Shown here: one piece after another, positions 35,442-45,600 of the stretch
Position numbering within the stretch: the first letter of the stretch is position 1
How the letters are laid out: each line of letters begins with the position of its first letter
Assembly (NCBI GenBank): GCA_028281045.1
Contig: JANQKP010000004.1
Coordinates: 45,044 to 109,043, forward strand
Direction: 5' to 3'
Origin: Candidatus Altimarinota bacterium
Lineage (GTDB): Bacteria; Patescibacteriota; Gracilibacteria; UM-FILTER-43-11
Length of the DNA: 64,000 nucleotides
Notes under the pieces: model-generated
Database searches by the model: none
What the model saw: only the letters and a program-made list of their open reading frames with translations
Told to the model about the DNA's origin: nothing
Program-made: the position numbers and the translations under genes

Positions 35442-36673
35442 TGAATTTACTTAAAGACACCAGAGGAGCTTCGCTTCCGCTTGTGACAGGACTCATTCTC
35501 CTGATCTTCACCGCTGCGGTAGCCACCAATGAGCTTGTTATAAGAAGCTTGCAATCTGTAGGACGTATTGAAGCGGCTAATAGATCTTTCTTGGCCGCAG
35601 AAGGAGGAATAGAAGATGCCCTTTATGAGCTTTCGCCTCATTTCCCTGGATATAACACTGCTGCCCTTGGAGCCGCAGGCTCTAGAGGGATAGATTTCGA
35701 TGAAGATGGAGCTCTAGACTCTGGACTCCCACGCTGGGAAAACAATTGGGATATTAGAAGCCATGCCATTGGAAACTGCCCTGCCGGAGTTGAAGTTTGT
35801 GGTGAGATTTTCAAAGCTCAAAAAATAGAAATTCCTTATTTCAATGACATTACAACCACAACTGGTGTTGGACTTAATGGAATTAACGACCCAGCCATCA
35901 ATGCCGTGACCATAGACACGGAAAATGTCACCGGATTCACCTTAACGGTTAAGGTCCCTGAGGAAACCTTTAACACCTTTAACGATGCTTTTCTGGGTAA
36001 TCCCCCTCTTGTTATAGACAACGACAATGACGCGCTTATCTCACCAAGTGGAGTGAATGAAGACGGTAGCGGAGGAAGTTATGACATTACCGTATGTCCA
36101 AGCGTAGGGATTGTAGGCAAAGATGACGATTGTGATGGCAAAGACGATGAAGATAGCCCAGACGATGCTGTGATCCTTTGGAAAATGTCTAACGGAGCTG
36201 GTAAGACCTTATTCCCTCTTCAAGGATGTCTTACAGACTCTGTTCCGCTAGATGAAAAGTCTGAAATCTGTGAAAAAGATTTCGTAGACGATGGAACCAC
36301 TATTTCTCACAACCTTTTAAATGAGAATAGTTATGGAATTCGCGAAGACGGACAAAAGATGCAGATCAGCGCCTTTATTGCCGAAGTTTTTGCAGATTCT
36401 GGGGCTACCATACCTCCAAATTTAGAACCACAGCTTAAATTGGAACTCAGCGTAGTAGCACCACTAGAACAGTGGAATGTGAACACGCTTAAAAAAGTGC
36501 CTATTCCATACCTAGAATACGAAATGGACATCACTTCAACCAACACCACGCCATTCTCTTACTTCAGCATACGTTCTGATGGTTACTACAGAGACTTTAA
36601 ACAATCTATTACAACCACGGTTACACCAAAAACCATCGTACCACTGTTCGACTTCACCGTTATTCAGCAGTAG
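35441..36673 (+). CDS. PilX/GspK-like minor pseudopilin
   Basis: Fourth gene of the minor-pilin run. ATG at 35441 overlaps the preceding stop codon by one base and gives MNLLKDTRG, then ASLPLVTGLILLIFTAAVATNE. This PilX-like N-terminus lacks Glu5, as is known for GspK/PilX proteins. The segment RIEAANRSFLAAEGGIEDALYEL matches PilX. The 410-residue product has one MopE-like motif (DDDCDGKDDEDSPDD) near residue 227. Its stop codon directly abuts that of convergent leuS. The frame is open upstream to 35396, but the later ATG is better placed. Confidence 0.87.
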   Translation: MNLLKDTRGASLPLVTGLILLIFTAAVATNELVIRSLQSVGRIEAANRSFLAAEGGIEDALYELSPHFPGYNTAALGAAGSRGIDFDEDGALDSGLPRWENNWDIRSHAIGNCPAGVEVCGEIFKAQKIEIPYFNDITTTTGVGLNGINDPAINAVTIDTENVTGFTLTVKVPEETFNTFNDAFLGNPPLVIDNDNDALISPSGVNEDGSGGSYDITVCPSVGIVGKDDDCDGKDDEDSPDDAVILWKMSNGAGKTLFPLQGCLTDSVPLDEKSEICEKDFVDDGTTISHNLLNENSYGIREDGQKMQISAFIAEVFADSGATIPPNLEPQLKLELSVVAPLEQWNVNTLKKVPIPYLEYEMDITSTNTTPFSYFSIRSDGYYRDFKQSITTTVTPKTIVPLFDFTVIQQ

Positions 36674-39154
36674 TTAACCTTTCACAACAATGTTAACCAT
36701 ACGCCCTGGTACGTAGATGGTTTTAATCACCTCTTTGCCTTCGGTATGTTTTTTAACGTTCTCATCCGCCATAGCCGCTTCAATAGCAGCAGCTTCTTCA
36801 ATGTCTTTAGATACTTCTGCAGTCCCACGTTTTTTACCGTTCACACTAAATACAAGTTCAATGGTGTCGTCTACAACTAGGTCTGCGTCATACTCTGGCC
36901 AAGCTGCGTAGGCTAATGTTTCTTTTCCGCCTAGCATTTCCCATATTTCTTCAGACAAATGCGGTGCAAATGGGGAAATAAGCTGGGTAAACTTTTGCAT
37001 CATAGAGCGAGACACTTCTTTTTCTTTGAAGGCCTCATTGATAAAGATCATCATCTGTGAAATAGCGGTATTGAATTTAAATTCTTCAATGTCTTCCCCT
37101 ACTTTCTTAATGGTCTTATGAAGTAACTTATTCAGCTCTGCACTTGGGTCTTTATCTACAATTTCACGTTCTTCTACCACGCGGAAAACCTTTTGTAAGA
37201 AACGGAAAGTTCCTTCAATACTACTAGTGCTCCATGGCTTACTATCTGTAAATGGCCCCATAAACATCAGGTAGGTTCTGAGTGTGTCTGCTCCGTATTT
37301 CGTAATAACATCATCTGGATTAATTACATTTCCACGAGACTTACTCATTTTTTCTCCATCTTCGCCAAGAATAAGTCCTTGGTTCACTAGTTTTTGGAAA
37401 GGTTCACTATGAGAAAGGTGCCCAAGATCAAAGAGCACTTTGTGCCAGAAGCGAGAATAAAGCAGATGAAGTACAGCATGTTCTGCACCCCCTACGTAAA
37501 CATCGACATTCATCCAGTAGTCTAGAGCCTCTTTAGAAGCAAAAGCGCTGTCATCTTGAGGAGATAAATACCTTAAGTAATACCAACAACTTCCCGCCCA
37601 TTGAGGCATAGTATTGGTTTCACGACGTGCAGGCGCATTACACTTAGGACAATCTACATTAACCCATTCATCTATGGCGGCCAGAGGAGATTCCCCTGTT
37701 CCTGTAGGCTCATATTTTTCTACATCCGGAAGAAGTAGAGGCAAGTCTTTTTCTTCTAGAGGCACAGGTCCACATTGGGAGCAGTTGATAATAGGAATAG
37801 GCTCTCCCCAATATCTCTGACGAGAGAAGACCCAGTCTTTTAACTTGTAGTTAGTAGCCCCTTTTCCATATCCTTCTTTTTCTAGCCAATCGGTAATAGT
37901 TTTTTTAGCCTCAGAGGTCTCTAAGCCATCTAAACTCAGGTTTTCATTAGATGAATTCATGGCATAGCCCTCACCAGAACACAGAACAATTCTATTTTCT
38001 AACTCGGGGTGCTTTTTTAGTTCATCGCTAAAGCCATTTGGCACAGTATAAGTAAAACCAGAGGTGTCTTTTGATTCAACGACAAACTCTATAGGTAAAT
38101 CGAATTTTTTCGCAAACTCAAAGTCCCGCTCATCATGCCCTGGTACGGCCATAATAGCCCCTGTTCCATAACCCATAAGCACATAATCTGAAATCCAGAC
38201 TGGAATCTCTTTCCCATTAACAGGATTAATGGCAAAAGCCCCTGTGAATTGTCCCGATTTATCTTTATTCAGATCTGTACGTTGAAGATCGCTCTTCATA
38301 AGCGCTTCTTTCTTGTAAGCCTCCACAGCCTCCTTCTGATCTTCCGTAGTAATCTCATCTACCAGTGGGTGCTCTGGAGCAAGCACCATGTAAGTGGCCC
38401 CAAATAAGGTGTCTGGACGCGTGGTATAGACTTCTACTTTGCTCTTGGCTCCTTTTACTTCAAATTCAATCTCAGCTCCATGGCTTTTTCCAATCCAATT
38501 GCGCTGCATGACTTTAATCGGCTCTGGCCAATCTAGATCCTCTAGGTCTTCTAAAAGTCTATCGGCGTATTCAGTAATCTTAAACACCCATTGGCGCAGC
38601 ATTTTCTTGGTCGTCTGTTCTCCACAGCGATCACATTTACCATCCACCACTTCTTCATTGGCAAGCCCTGTCTTATCTTTTGGACACCAGTTAATAGGTA
38701 GTTCTGCTTCGTAAGCTAGCCCTTTTTTGTAGAGCTGCAAGAAAATCCATTGGGTCCACTTATAATAGTTCGGATCTGTGGTATCCACTTCTCTGTCCCA
38801 ATCATAAGAGAATCCAATAGATTGAAGCTGTCTTTTAAAGTTAGCAATATTTTCCGCCGTCACTTTACTAGGGTGTTCCCCCGTTTTAATCGCGTAGTTT
38901 TCAGCAGGAAGTCCAAAAGCATCCCATCCCATAGGATGAATTACATTTATGCCTTTCATGCGCTTATAGCGACTAATAATACAAGTAGCCGTATAGCTTA
39001 CCGGATGCCCCACATGAAGCCCTGCCCCACTAGGATAAGGAAACATGTCTAAAACATAGTATTTTTCCTTATTTTTATCGATTTTAGCCTTAAAAGTCTT
39101 GTTTTCTGCCCAGTATTTCTGCCATTTAGGCTCTATTTTCGAAGGGTTGTACAT
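36674..39154 (-). CDS. leuS: Leucine--tRNA ligase
   Basis: Class I synthetase charging tRNA-Leu. Seen: [19 protein letters not shown] with the HVGH form of the HIGH motif, and the zinc-like [22 protein letters not shown] (first part [13 protein letters not shown] is diagnostic). The editing domain contains [31 protein letters not shown] [14 protein letters not shown] and the KMSKS loop [16 protein letters not shown] follow. Length 826 is normal. A -10-like TATACT lies upstream on the minus strand near 39178-39183. It is convergent with the pilin cluster with no spacer. Confidence 0.98.
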   Translation of the reverse strand: MYNPSKIEPKWQKYWAENKTFKAKIDKNKEKYYVLDMFPYPSGAGLHVGHPVSYTATCIISRYKRMKGINVIHPMGWDAFGLPAENYAIKTGEHPSKVTAENIANFKRQLQSIGFSYDWDREVDTTDPNYYKWTQWIFLQLYKKGLAYEAELPINWCPKDKTGLANEEVVDGKCDRCGEQTTKKMLRQWVFKITEYADRLLEDLEDLDWPEPIKVMQRNWIGKSHGAEIEFEVKGAKSKVEVYTTRPDTLFGATYMVLAPEHPLVDEITTEDQKEAVEAYKKEALMKSDLQRTDLNKDKSGQFTGAFAINPVNGKEIPVWISDYVLMGYGTGAIMAVPGHDERDFEFAKKFDLPIEFVVESKDTSGFTYTVPNGFSDELKKHPELENRIVLCSGEGYAMNSSNENLSLDGLETSEAKKTITDWLEKEGYGKGATNYKLKDWVFSRQRYWGEPIPIINCSQCGPVPLEEKDLPLLLPDVEKYEPTGTGESPLAAIDEWVNVDCPKCNAPARRETNTMPQWAGSCWYYLRYLSPQDDSAFASKEALDYWMNVDVYVGGAEHAVLHLLYSRFWHKVLFDLGHLSHSEPFQKLVNQGLILGEDGEKMSKSRGNVINPDDVITKYGADTLRTYLMFMGPFTDSKPWSTSSIEGTFRFLQKVFRVVEEREIVDKDPSAELNKLLHKTIKKVGEDIEEFKFNTAISQMMIFINEAFKEKEVSRSMMQKFTQLISPFAPHLSEEIWEMLGGKETLAYAAWPEYDADLVVDDTIELVFSVNGKKRGTAEVSKDIEEAAAIEAAMADENVKKHTEGKEVIKTIYVPGRMVNIVVKG

Positions 39155-39238
39155 ATTGACTAGAAATTAACGAAAGCAGTATAGCCTATTTTCGCCTGCG
39201 GGAGAAGCCACTTGCCACAAGAAAAGAATGTGTTATAT

Positions 39239-39267
39239 TTGACATTATATATAAAATATTGTATAAT
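39239..39267 (+). promoter_or_regulatory. Perfect consensus sigma-70 promoter before a 59-codon gene
   Basis: TTGACA (39239-39244), exactly 17 bases, then TATAAT (39262-39267), in a strongly A+T-rich spacer. The predicted start near 39274 leaves a leader of about 25 bases. This is the only promoter in the window that I find matching both hexamers perfectly. Confidence 0.85.
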
Positions 39268-39298
39268 TATAATATAATCATTAACAAAAACAAACACA

Positions 39299-39478
39299 AT
39301 GTTTGGAAATAGCCCTAATAAACCACAGGCCCAACATCATAGTCCAGAGCGATCTGACAGCATGCAAAGAGCGATTGAAAACAATCGCCAAACGCTTCGT
39401 TTCGCCACCACTCCTATTTCTGATCTTAAGCTTAGAAATAGCTCACGTATCGGATTTAGAAATATCTTCGGGGACTAA
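39299..39478 (+). CDS. Small basic microprotein, 59 residues
   Basis: No family recognised. ATG at 39299 opens a 59-codon frame starting MFGNSPNKPQAQHHSPERSD and ending SSRIGFRNIFGD. The product is basic, His/Arg/Asn-rich in its first half, has no Cys or membrane span, and repeats a short FRNIFG/MFGNS-like theme at its ends. Support for a real gene: a perfect consensus promoter 32 bases upstream, and a 4-base CTAA stop overlap with the convergent gene, an arrangement seen at other real gene ends here. Another frame across this region is open longer but looks like an unselected product. Confidence 0.65.
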   Translation: MFGNSPNKPQAQHHSPERSDSMQRAIENNRQTLRFATTPISDLKLRNSSRIGFRNIFGD

Positions 39479-40566
39479 CCAAAAGCGGCCCCTGGCTCGC
39501 TATCAACATCAAACTTTCTTTCGACAGCTGCTTCATCTAGAAGGAGCTGTCTTTGATATTGAAGAATTCTTAGTAGTTTAACAGCACGATCCACCACCAT
39601 AAGAGCAAATTCAGCCGCTCCAGCAGTATCTATATTTTCTTCTGCCTGATAACGCTTCACTATAGTTCCATCTTCCCCTTGAACGTTATCAAAGTAATTA
39701 ATATGGCGCTCTGGGAAAGCATCTTCTACTTGCTTGAAATAAAGGTCAATAAGCACTTTCAGGTTATCTGCAATTTCATCAGAAGCCTCAGCCCCCTTAT
39801 CTAAAGCCTCTACAACACGCTGAACCACATCAATGGCTGCATTGTAATGATATAACACATCTAAATTCCTATCCGGATCACCAGAATGATGAGGGGCTTC
39901 TAGTACTTTTTCGATAGCTCTTCTTAAATTTGGTTCTAGGTGCTCAATAGACACTTCATCTCCAAAATGAGCTTCTTTTATATCTTTTGCAGAGGTCGCT
40001 AGCTTCATCACTTCTTGCAATCTATTTAGCGCCTTGTGGTTCACCTCATCCGGTCCAGAAATAAAGTAATTTCCTTTCTGTATTCTAACTTCATTCAAAA
40101 GTTCTCCTACGGCCTTTTGCATTTCAGCAAAATGAGTAATAAGAGCTTCCACGGCTTCCTTATCTAGGGTTTCTATTGCAGGCCTAAGAGCAGCCTCAGC
40201 AGTATCATCCATAATAATGCTTCCATAGTCCACTAAAACCTGGGCAGATTTGCCAAGTTCCCTAGCCATAGCTTGAACGTTATTCTCTATTTCATCTAAA
40301 CCTGTAATACGTTTTGATATTTCACTAGACGATCCTAGGGTAGGATCCTCAGTCACTCTAGCTAAGCGTGCATTAAGCACACCTCTATTGTTTCTAATCA
40401 AGAAACCAAGGGTAGAGGCTAGGTCTTCACCAATCTCGTCCACCTTACTAGGTCGAAGCTGATTCTCAGGCTGAGGAAGGTTATTTGTAGCCAAATAAAT
40501 ACCAGGACGTACGGTCTGTACGCCTTGATCTTGCAAGAAATTCGATGGTGTTTCGGGCGAGCTCAT
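39475..40566 (-). CDS. Helical acidic hypothetical protein
   Basis: No family recognised. The 363-residue product is soluble, acidic and probably all helical, with several long amphipathic stretches (LVDYGSIIMDDTAEAALRP; HYNAAIDVVQRVVEALDKG). No signal peptide, membrane span or catalytic motif stands out. It is a single-gene unit with its own promoter, convergent with the 59-codon gene (stop codons overlap by four bases) and followed upstream by the MscS-like gene in the same direction, 101 bases away. Confidence 0.8.
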   Translation of the reverse strand: MSSPETPSNFLQDQGVQTVRPGIYLATNNLPQPENQLRPSKVDEIGEDLASTLGFLIRNNRGVLNARLARVTEDPTLGSSSEISKRITGLDEIENNVQAMARELGKSAQVLVDYGSIIMDDTAEAALRPAIETLDKEAVEALITHFAEMQKAVGELLNEVRIQKGNYFISGPDEVNHKALNRLQEVMKLATSAKDIKEAHFGDEVSIEHLEPNLRRAIEKVLEAPHHSGDPDRNLDVLYHYNAAIDVVQRVVEALDKGAEASDEIADNLKVLIDLYFKQVEDAFPERHINYFDNVQGEDGTIVKRYQAEENIDTAGAAEFALMVVDRAVKLLRILQYQRQLLLDEAAVERKFDVDSEPGAAFG

Positions 40567-40589
40567 TTTGTATTTATTTCAACACATAC

Positions 40590-40618
40590 ATTCTACAGGG
40601 TATACGTTGAAAAAGCAA
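40590..40618 (-). promoter_or_regulatory. Promoter of the 363-residue protein gene
   Basis: On the minus strand: TTGCTT (40613-40618), a 17-base spacer, and TAGAAT (40590-40595). The ATG follows at 40566, so the leader is about 17 bases. Confidence 0.65.
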
Positions 40619-40667
40619 AAGGTTTAAAGGCCCAAAAGTTTACTGAAGCAAAAGGCTTAAATCAACC

Positions 40668-41375
40668 TTATTTTTTATGCTTTCTCGCTTTCTTAATTTC
40701 TACACGTTTTACGTTCTCTAGAAGCTCACGTACAACGTCTTTACCTCCTAGCCCAAAGGCAAGTCCTCCAGCAATGGTAATCATAGCCACAAACCCTACA
40801 AATAGGATCTGCACAAGAATCTCTGCAATGTTTAGCTGCGCAAGCGCTGCAAGCACGGCAAAGGTAATAATAATTCCATTAGTCGCAATCCCTAGAGCCT
40901 CTGCTGCATTAGATCTAGCAAAGCTCAGTGAAGTTGTAATAAGAATCTTCATGGTGTGCCCAATGCGAATCCCCACTAGCATAATGAAAATAGCAATAAG
41001 CAGGTCTGGGATGTATGAAATCACTTCACTTAGGAAGTCTGCTACGCGAGTAAGGCCTGCAATCTTCGTAGATTCAATGAAGAATAGGAAGATCAGGTAA
41101 CCCTTTACTGCCTTAGCAATCACTTCAGAAGCTTTAAACTTAGAATTGGTTCTTTCTAGGAAGTGTTTTAGCCCTAGTTTATCGGCAATAAAATCAATCT
41201 CTAGAGTCTTCTCTGCCGCTAGAATAATACGCCCAATCAGCTCTGCAAAAAGCAGCCCAAATACAAGTACGGCTAGCGCCCCCATTATACGTGGGGTGAA
41301 CTCAGAGAAGGCAATAATTCTACTCTGTATAGAAGTGCCTAAGTAAGTGGTGATATTAGCGATAACTTGTTCCAT
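40668..41375 (-). CDS. Small MscS-like mechanosensitive channel (conserved TM-helix type)
   Basis: Membrane channel-like protein. The 235-residue product has about five hydrophobic helices. It includes AVLVFGLLFAELIGRIILAAEKTLEIDFIADKLGLKHFL (short form: VLVFGLLFAELIGRI), a pattern found in 'conserved TM helix' relatives of MscS. The C-terminal helix ends AGGLAFGLGGKDVVRELLENV, matching the Gly-rich pore helix and GGLAFGLGG-KD signature of MscS-type channels. The large cytoplasmic MscS beta domain is missing, so it is a short form. It is transcribed from promoter P4, which shares its core with three others. Confidence 0.88.
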   Translation of the reverse strand: MEQVIANITTYLGTSIQSRIIAFSEFTPRIMGALAVLVFGLLFAELIGRIILAAEKTLEIDFIADKLGLKHFLERTNSKFKASEVIAKAVKGYLIFLFFIESTKIAGLTRVADFLSEVISYIPDLLIAIFIMLVGIRIGHTMKILITTSLSFARSNAAEALGIATNGIIITFAVLAALAQLNIAEILVQILFVGFVAMITIAGGLAFGLGGKDVVRELLENVKRVEIKKARKHKK

Positions 41376-41392
41376 AACTAAGTTTTCATATT

Positions 41393-41421
41393 ATTATACC
41401 AAAAAATGGCCAAAAACTCAA
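41393..41421 (-). promoter_or_regulatory. Promoter P4, carrying the shared CATTTTTTGG block
   Basis: On the minus strand: TTGAGT (41416-41421), a 17-base spacer ending CATTTTTTGG, and TATAAT (41393-41398), followed by AATATGA as at P2 and P3. The leader to the ATG at 41375 is about 11 bases. Confidence 0.85.
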
Positions 41422-41455
41422 GGGTTTTGGCTTAAATAAAACAAAAACTCTTATT

Positions 41456-42061
41456 TTAAACTTGGGCCAACAATTTTATGAACTGATGCCCAAAAAATAA
41501 AGAAAAACCAAGCAAAGAAAAGCCTGAAATCAAAGATATCCCCCGCCTCAAACTAAGAGGAAGGTGTTTTCCACTTAAATGAGCAAGGGCACTGTAAAAA
41601 ACAGCCATAATGAGCGTTCCAAGCAAAAGCATTAAAAAGGAATTCAGCGGCTTTTGACTAGATTGTCCTACAAAAATTATCCCATACATCCCAATCCATT
41701 CAGGCAAGGTGGTAGGATTAGTCAAAGTGACCATAAAACCTGAAAAAGCATCACTTTCAGATAATTTTCCAATAGACCCTTCATTCTTTTTTTGAATAAG
41801 GTCATTAAAAGCAGAGGCAGAAAGGCTGAAGAGAACAAGTGTCCCCAAGGCGGAAAGGGTCAACTTCACCACAGTGTTGCCAAGAAAAGGGCTAAGCCCA
41901 AAGAAAATAACAAGAAAGTATAAAGTCTCTGCAAGAATACCTCCCAAACCGAATAGCAGAGCACTCCAAAAACCTTTTTTCATTCCTCGCCTAATGATTT
42001 CTATATTGGTCGGCCCTAAGGGAGAAGAAAAGGCCATACCTACAAAAAGTGCTTGAATCAT
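41456..42061 (-). CDS. LysE/RhtB-family exporter
   Basis: Predicted amino-acid or small-metabolite exporter. The 201-residue product has about six membrane helices. The opening ALFVGMAFSSPLGPTNIEIIRRGMKKGFWSAL (short form: FSSPLGPTNIEIIRRGMKKG) matches the LysE signature with the conserved P-x-GP. The later GFMVTLTNPTTLPEWIG corresponds to the second NP motif. The substrate cannot be told. The gene begins just downstream of tRNA-His. A TATAAT at 42068-42073 would start the message at the A of the ATG (42061), making it leaderless. Confidence 0.9.
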   Translation of the reverse strand: MIQALFVGMAFSSPLGPTNIEIIRRGMKKGFWSALLFGLGGILAETLYFLVIFFGLSPFLGNTVVKLTLSALGTLVLFSLSASAFNDLIQKKNEGSIGKLSESDAFSGFMVTLTNPTTLPEWIGMYGIIFVGQSSQKPLNSFLMLLLGTLIMAVFYSALAHLSGKHLPLSLRRGISLISGFSLLGFSLFFGHQFIKLLAQV

Positions 42062-42067
42062 ATTTCC

Positions 42068-42096
42068 ATTATACCCAAAAAGCTAAATGGGGCGAA
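42068..42096 (-). promoter_or_regulatory. Candidate leaderless promoter of the LysE-type gene
   Basis: TATAAT on the minus strand at 42068-42073, with GGG before it. The -35 position (42091-42096, TTCGCC) lies inside the tRNA-His acceptor end and matches poorly, so read-through from the tRNA is an alternative. Confidence 0.45.
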
Positions 42097-42165
42097 TGAA
42101 GGGTCTTGAACCCTCGACCTCCGGAACCACAACCCGGCGCTCTAACCAACTGAGCTACATTCGCC
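42088..42165 (-). tRNA. trnH: tRNA-His (anticodon GTG)
   Basis: Acceptor stem GCGAATG-type with the extra 5' G (G-1) paired to C73, the identity mark of tRNA-His. The anticodon loop is TTGTGGT and the T-loop is TTCAAGA. CCA is encoded (42088-42090 as TGG on the plus strand). Confidence 0.97.
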
Positions 42166-42307
42166 ACATTAAATTAGCTTACGTAGTTTACCGCTGGCCC
42201 CCTAAAAAGACAAGAAAATTTTAAAAGCATGTGGAAAGGAAAAGGAGCCCGCGGGGGAATGGACTCTTTTCCTTCTTTTTATGTTTTTGTTTTGCTATGC
42301 AAGGTGG

Positions 42308-42544
42308 CTATTTGCGTTTCTTCTTTGAGATAGCCTTAGATTTAAATACAGCTTTAGGAGCAACGGTTTCAGATTCCTTTCGAAGCTTGCGTTCATCAAT
42401 AGATACGACAGAATCGGTGAGAGGGATTATAAGGAGACCTAGAGAGGTTTCTTTGGCAATGTAATTATCGGCTTGGAATCTATCGCGCCAACGCTTTGGA
42501 AGCGTAATTTGACCACGTCCAAACTCTTTTAATGTGGTAATCAT
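42308..42544 (-). CDS. AbrB/SpoVT-type swapped-hairpin DNA-binding protein
   Basis: Small transcription regulator or antitoxin-like DNA-binding protein. The 78-residue product begins TTLKEFGRGQITLPKRWRDRF, in which GQITLPKRWRDRF (from about residue 11) is the AbrB/MazE swapped-hairpin signature. The C-terminus is Lys-rich (KSKAISKKKRK). No toxin gene is adjacent: the neighbours are tRNA-His and the alpha-2-macroglobulin gene. It is therefore more likely a stand-alone regulator. It lies downstream of the terminator that closes the alpha-2-macroglobulin gene. Confidence 0.9.
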   Translation of the reverse strand: MITTLKEFGRGQITLPKRWRDRFQADNYIAKETSLGLLIIPLTDSVVSIDERKLRKESETVAPKAVFKSKAISKKKRK

Positions 42545-42615
42545 TGAATTTCTAGAAAAAATCGTTTTACATTCTTTACTATAAATTACAGAATTTTAAT
42601 TTTCAAGAAAAAACT

Positions 42616-42645
42616 AAAAATCCCCTATGAAAAAGGGGATTTTTG
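42616..42645 (-). terminator. Terminator of the alpha-2-macroglobulin gene
   Basis: AAAAATCCCC (42616-42625) pairs with GGGGATTTTT (42635-42644), flanked by A- and T-runs on both sides, so it can work in both directions. It lies 16 bases past the stop codon at 42661. Confidence 0.9.
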
Positions 42646-42660
42646 TTTTAAAGCTATAAA

Positions 42661-45600
42661 TTATTTTACTTCAACAACTTGGCTTTCTGTGTGAACTTCT
42701 CCAGCAAAGGCTGGCATGTGTCTAAATTGCCCTGGAGTCTTAGCAGAGACTGCAAAACGCAGATGATAGACACCTGCTGGCAGCTTCTCAGCGTGCCAAA
42801 TCACGTAATCATCTGAAGTGTCTACGGCTTCAAAGTGCCAAATAGGATCACTGAGGAAATTGTAACCAAAGCGCTCTGCCAGAGCAGCCGATTTAAAGGC
42901 GGCAAATACAGGATCTGCAAATTCAACTTCTAGAAGTTTGAATCCTGCAGGCAGTGGCTCTTTAATCACCACGTTTTCAGCATCTTCTGAAACCGCTACG
43001 GTTAAAGTTCCTATATAAGATTCCCCTTCTTTGAAGTTGGCTTCTCTCAGCTGCCCTTCGTTGTCTCTGTATTCACGGCTTAACACAAGTTCATTATTAC
43101 TTGGTTCAAATTTAGCCGTGTCTATAGTTTCAAAAGTAATATCGTAATGAATAGGCACTTCTGAACGGGTTTCAAATTTAAGTGGTAATGATTCTAAGGC
43201 ATCTGTAACTTCAATGCGTTGTTGCACTACCTTGAATGGCTCTGTAGAAGCAAAGGTTTCTTCTAAGGTGACTTCGCCTAGATTCACTTTCACACTAACG
43301 TCTTCTTCAAGCTCTACAGGCGCATTTTCACGCTTTATGAGCGCCGTTAAGGCCCAAGCATAATCTATATCTGCCAGGCCTTCTGCGCGGTCTAGCGCTC
43401 TAGATAAATGCGGTGCAATTCTTTCAGCTACTACGTTGTTTTCATCTAAGCTCACAAGGGCTAAGTAAATAGCGGCTAAAGTTTTATCGTCTATGTCTTC
43501 CTCATTCTGATCTAAATCAGTAATGAGTTCAGATTGAAGCCTTTGAATAAATGGGAACACACTGCGCTGTCCGGCATCATGAAGTGCGGTTAAGTTTTGC
43601 AACAGCACAGCGCGTTCAAAAATAGAAAGCTCTGCTCTATTTTCATAAATAGCAAGCGACTGGCGGGTATCGAATTCCCCTGCAGCACCAAGTCCCCAAA
43701 GGGCAAATAATTTTTCTTGGGCAGAAACATCCTCTTGAGTTACCCCATAAAGATAGCCAGTATTTCTTCTTACTGGCGTATTAAACCCAAGATCATCGGC
43801 GAGCGCCATCACGTGAACTGAAAGGGCAGAAGAAATGGGATCGCTAGACGCAGAATTACGAAGGAGTCCGTAGCCTCCATCGGTTTTCTGATAACTCGCC
43901 AGTAGATCTAGCTTAGCTTGTAGCGCCGCTTTTGAAATAAAGCGTCCAAGAGCGGCTTCGTCTAAGCCCTCCAAGTGAAGGAGTGGCATAAGCTGAATCG
44001 CCAGGTGTTTTGATGACACCGTCGATTCATGCCTAATAAACGGAATGATCTTAGCCGCTGGATGCGTAGACATGGTCAGCACCAGCTGCCCTTTATTTTC
44101 ATGCTCTATTGAAATATTCTTAGTGAATTTTTCTTTGAATTCTCCTTGGAAAAGACGGAAGTAACGTTTAGGCAGTGGTTCTATTTTAACCGTTTCTACA
44201 AGGGGCTGATTTCCTGCAGCCACTTCATAAGTTACCTGCCCATAGCTAGCCATAGGATTTGAAGCAATGTCGTATTTCAACGTGATCATATCGCGGGCTG
44301 GAATGAAAGCATTCTGCTTATTTCCATCGGCTGCAATAAGCGCTGCAGATGAAAGTTCTACCGCGGTTTCAATAGGCTCCTCAGTTTGATTATTCAAATG
44401 AATAAAGGTGCTAAATTCATCCCCTGCCACAATGTGATCTAAAGACGTGGCTTTAAGCGCCAAGGCATCTTCCACCTGAGTAAACGTAGTGTTTTTAGAT
44501 CCAAATAAATCTTTTCCTGAGCTGGCCGTAATTAAAATAGTTCCGGTTCCTTTTTTAGGAAGATTAAGAGCAAGTTCTGCATAACCTGCATTATCTGAAG
44601 GCAGCATTGGCTTAAAGGCTAGAACAGGAGCTGAAGCCGTTGAGGCTTCTAGGTCTTTATTATCAAATACCGGCTGATCCCCAGCAATTTTGCCTGGCAT
44701 ATTCAAATTAGAAGCGGTCATAAGCTGCACAGCTCTTTGTGTATAGAAATGCTCAATTGGATCTGCTTCATTCACCTGATCTTGAAGCACAGATACCGTA
44801 AAAATAGCTTCAAGTGGTCTTCTCTGATAGTCCATGGCATTAAGCTTCAAGAGCGTAGAACCATCTAGAAGTGGACTAAGCTCTGTTTCGATTAAAACTT
44901 CTTTTTCAAAGTGACTTACAAATAAAGGGGCGCGATCCATTTCAAGGCGACCGGTGTTTTTATTGTAAGCCGCGATTGCCACTTCTACATTTGGAAGCAT
45001 ATCTTCTGTGATCGGTAATTCAATCACGGGGTCTTTTTCATCGTATTCAATTAAATCGTAATCAATAATACCTTCACGCTCTACAGTTAGTAGTGCCTCC
45101 TCCGCATTTTCAAGGCCTTGAATTAAAAGTCTAGCCTTACCTCCTGGTAAGTATTCAGACTGATCTGGAATCACCTTAAGTTCTGCAAAGTCATTTCCAG
45201 GTCCAGTTACGTAAAAATCGGTTTCCGCCATCACTTCGCGGCCAGTTTCATCAGAGGTTTTAGCCTGCAGTAAATAGTGTCCAGGCTCAAAACCTTTACG
45301 CTGATCTAAGGCCACTGAAAGCGGTGCATTGTCGGTGAAGAAGGCACTTTCTCCCACTTCTTCCAAATCTTCTCCATCAATCTTATACCACACAATTTCC
45401 ACAGGTTTCTCCTCCAAAATATCACCCTGATGGGACACGGTTACAAAGTCGGCTTGGAAAGAATCTTCTTCAGAAATGAACTTCTTTTTCATACCCACAC
45501 CCACGTAGTAAGCCGCAGGATGAACCGCAATTTCAGAGCTGGCAAAAGCTTCTCCGTTTTCGGCTCTGGCCATGGTTTCTAAGGTGTAAACATATCCAAA

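Noticed and set aside
39303..39581. A 92-codon plus-strand frame covering the 59-codon gene and running into the next gene
   Set aside because: Its start lies after that of the better-supported 59-codon frame. It runs antisense through the C-terminal part of the 363-residue gene, and its product has no coherent features.
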